Shown: positions 6,882 through 7,770 of the stretch, piece after piece | Layout: the number at the start of each line of letters is the position of its first letter | Position numbering within the stretch: position 1 is the first letter of the stretch | DNA from: Planctomycetota bacterium | Lineage (GTDB): Bacteria; Planctomycetota; Phycisphaerae; Sedimentisphaerales; Anaerohalosphaeraceae | DNA length: 7,770 bases | Assembly: GCA_012519365.1 (NCBI GenBank) | Contig: JAAYQH010000221.1 | Coordinates: 1 to 7,770, forward strand | Reading direction: 5' to 3' | The notes under the pieces: generated by a model | What the model saw: only the letters and a program-made list of their open reading frames with translations | The model's database searches: none | Told to the model about the DNA's origin: nothing | Position numbers and translations under genes: made by a program

Positions 6882-6908
6882 AAAAAAAAATTGCTTACCA
6901 ATAAGGCA
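6882..6908 (-). terminator. Probable intrinsic terminator of the SNase-like/STN-like gene
   Basis: On the minus strand TGCCTTA and TAAGCA pair over six base pairs with one bulged C, around a TTGG loop (6892-6908). One A and a run of nine T (6890-6882) follow. The stop codon TAA is inside the hairpin. The stem is short and AT-rich, but the T9 tract is strong. If it works, glgP needs its own promoter in 6679-6881. Confidence 0.5.
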
Positions 6909-7770
6909 CCGCCTCAGGAGACACCAAATCGGCAACAGGATAAACCTTTGTTTTCGGTCTGACCAAGCTGGCATGCTCGGAAACGATAGTCAAAACGCCG
7001 CCTTCGGGGATAACCTGTAACCGCGTTCCATAGGCGGAAACTGCCCGCAGGACGATATCCAGAGCCTTGTCCGCCGGCAGGGCACCAACCCCTTCAATGC
7101 CGACAGGCGTATCGCGATCCACAAACGCGTTGCGTTCAAGGTCATTCCATAAAACCACGATCGGCAGTCGAGGCTCCCTGCTGCTGATGTGCGTCAAGGC
7201 CTCTTCAAACGGCGTATCGGGCCGAATAGAGGACAAATCCACCAATCCCCACGGCCCCTTGACGCTGGAGGAGGGGCGTCTTGTAACCGACGGCGTCCTT
7301 AACGGCACAATATCGGCAAACGGGGCAAACGGAGGAAAAGGCTCGAAATCTTTCCCATCCTCGTCATGCTCCAAAGGCCGCACCGGTGGTTTTTCTTGTA
7401 CCAGCCCCCTTTCTAGCAGTTCACGGCCCAGATTGCTGCCATCGGCGTAGACATCAGCGGTAAGCCGAAAATAGCCGTGATCGTGCACATTTCGCAATAC
7501 AATCCGTTCCGCAGCGGTAAGTCGTTTGACCAGATACTGCCGGGCATCGATAACCGTATTCGGGTCGGCTGCCGCTTGCACGCCGGCCAACTCCACAATA
7601 AATCGCACCTGTGTCGGCCCGGCGTAATCCCGCAGCCTGCACGCAAACGATGTCGCCCCTTTTACCTGGTCAAATTGACTGACCGTATAAGTAACGGCTA
7701 TTCCCTGATCTGTATTTATAGCCACAACGCTAATCAGCAGCGCACTGACCAAAAATGTTATATGACCACA
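6895..7770 (-). CDS. Probable exported protein: degenerate SNase-like domain plus STN/secretin-N-like domain (5' end outside window)
   Basis: The frame is open to the window edge, so the true start probably lies just upstream; the first possible in-window start is TTG at 7752, and residue numbers count from there. The hydrophobic segment running from the edge (ITFLVSALLISVVAI) looks like a signal peptide or membrane anchor. Residues about 20-120 resemble a staphylococcal-nuclease fold (VELAGVQAA, then YLVKRL, then FRLTADVYADGSNLGRELLERGLVQ). The catalytic acids look lost: by eye, SNase R35, D40 and E43 align with E54, Q59 and A62; only the R87 equivalent (R96) remains. A proline-rich linker (~121-165) leads to an STN/secretin-N-like region (~172-278) with LPIVVLWNDL, GVGALPADKALDIVLRAV and VYPVADL, a pattern I associate with Phycisphaerae. 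A binding or envelope role is more likely than nuclease activity; the function is unknown. Confidence 0.7.
   Translation of the reverse strand, partial: CGHITFLVSALLISVVAINTDQGIAVTYTVSQFDQVKGATSFACRLRDYAGPTQVRFIVELAGVQAAADPNTVIDARQYLVKRLTAAERIVLRNVHDHGYFRLTADVYADGSNLGRELLERGLVQEKPPVRPLEHDEDGKDFEPFPPFAPFADIVPLRTPSVTRRPSSSVKGPWGLVDLSSIRPDTPFEEALTHISSREPRLPIVVLWNDLERNAFVDRDTPVGIEGVGALPADKALDIVLRAVSAYGTRLQVIPEGGVLTIVSEHASLVRPKTKVYPVADLVSPEAVPYW

Noticed and set aside
1..7770. CRISPR array, tRNA/rRNA gene, insertion sequence, phage or defence module
   Set aside because: I saw no regularly spaced repeats, transposase or recombinase motifs, or tRNA-like clover-leaf segments. The genes are housekeeping or envelope types with intact motifs.

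Overview
The window looks like ordinary chromosomal DNA from a Gram-negative-type bacterium of moderate GC content, most likely a planctomycete of the Phycisphaerae type. The best hint is the last protein. Its C-terminal half has the 'PIVVLW(N)D ... GIGxxPxxKALDIVLRAV ... VYPVADL' pattern that I associate with secretin-N/STN-like proteins of Phycisphaerae. This is family-level recognition, not a database result. All genes have ordinary lengths and intact key motifs, apart from the two cut by the window edges.

Layout. Positions 1-2889 (+) hold the fatty-acid-synthesis cluster fabD (3' part only), fabG, acpP, fabF. FabD loads malonyl onto ACP, FabF condenses the chain, FabG reduces the 3-keto group, and AcpP carries the intermediates. 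The 152-base gap before acpP carries a good sigma70-type promoter with an AT-rich upstream element, an inverted repeat that includes the -10 box, and a tandem 8-base repeat making further -10-like boxes. ACP can therefore probably be made independently of the upstream genes. A clear intrinsic terminator at 2937-2967 ends the cluster.

Positions 2988-3968 (+) encode a YrbG/CaxA-type cation/Ca2+ exchanger with both alpha repeats intact. Its start lies only 20 bases after the fab terminator. It converges on a long minus-strand gene at 4024-6678 encoding a GT35 alpha-glucan phosphorylase of the long DUF3417-containing type. A 9-bp perfect hairpin lies between the two.

Positions 6679-6894 are a non-coding leader for glgP, with a long-loop hairpin. 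Upstream of it, on the minus strand, is the 3' part of a gene for a probable exported protein. It joins a degenerate staphylococcal-nuclease-like domain to an STN/secretin-N-like domain and ends in a hairpin plus T9 terminator.

I saw no rRNA, tRNA, CRISPR array, insertion sequence or phage feature, and nothing that amounts to a new multi-gene system. The items most worth a second look are the SNase-like/STN-like fusion and the architecture of the acpP promoter.
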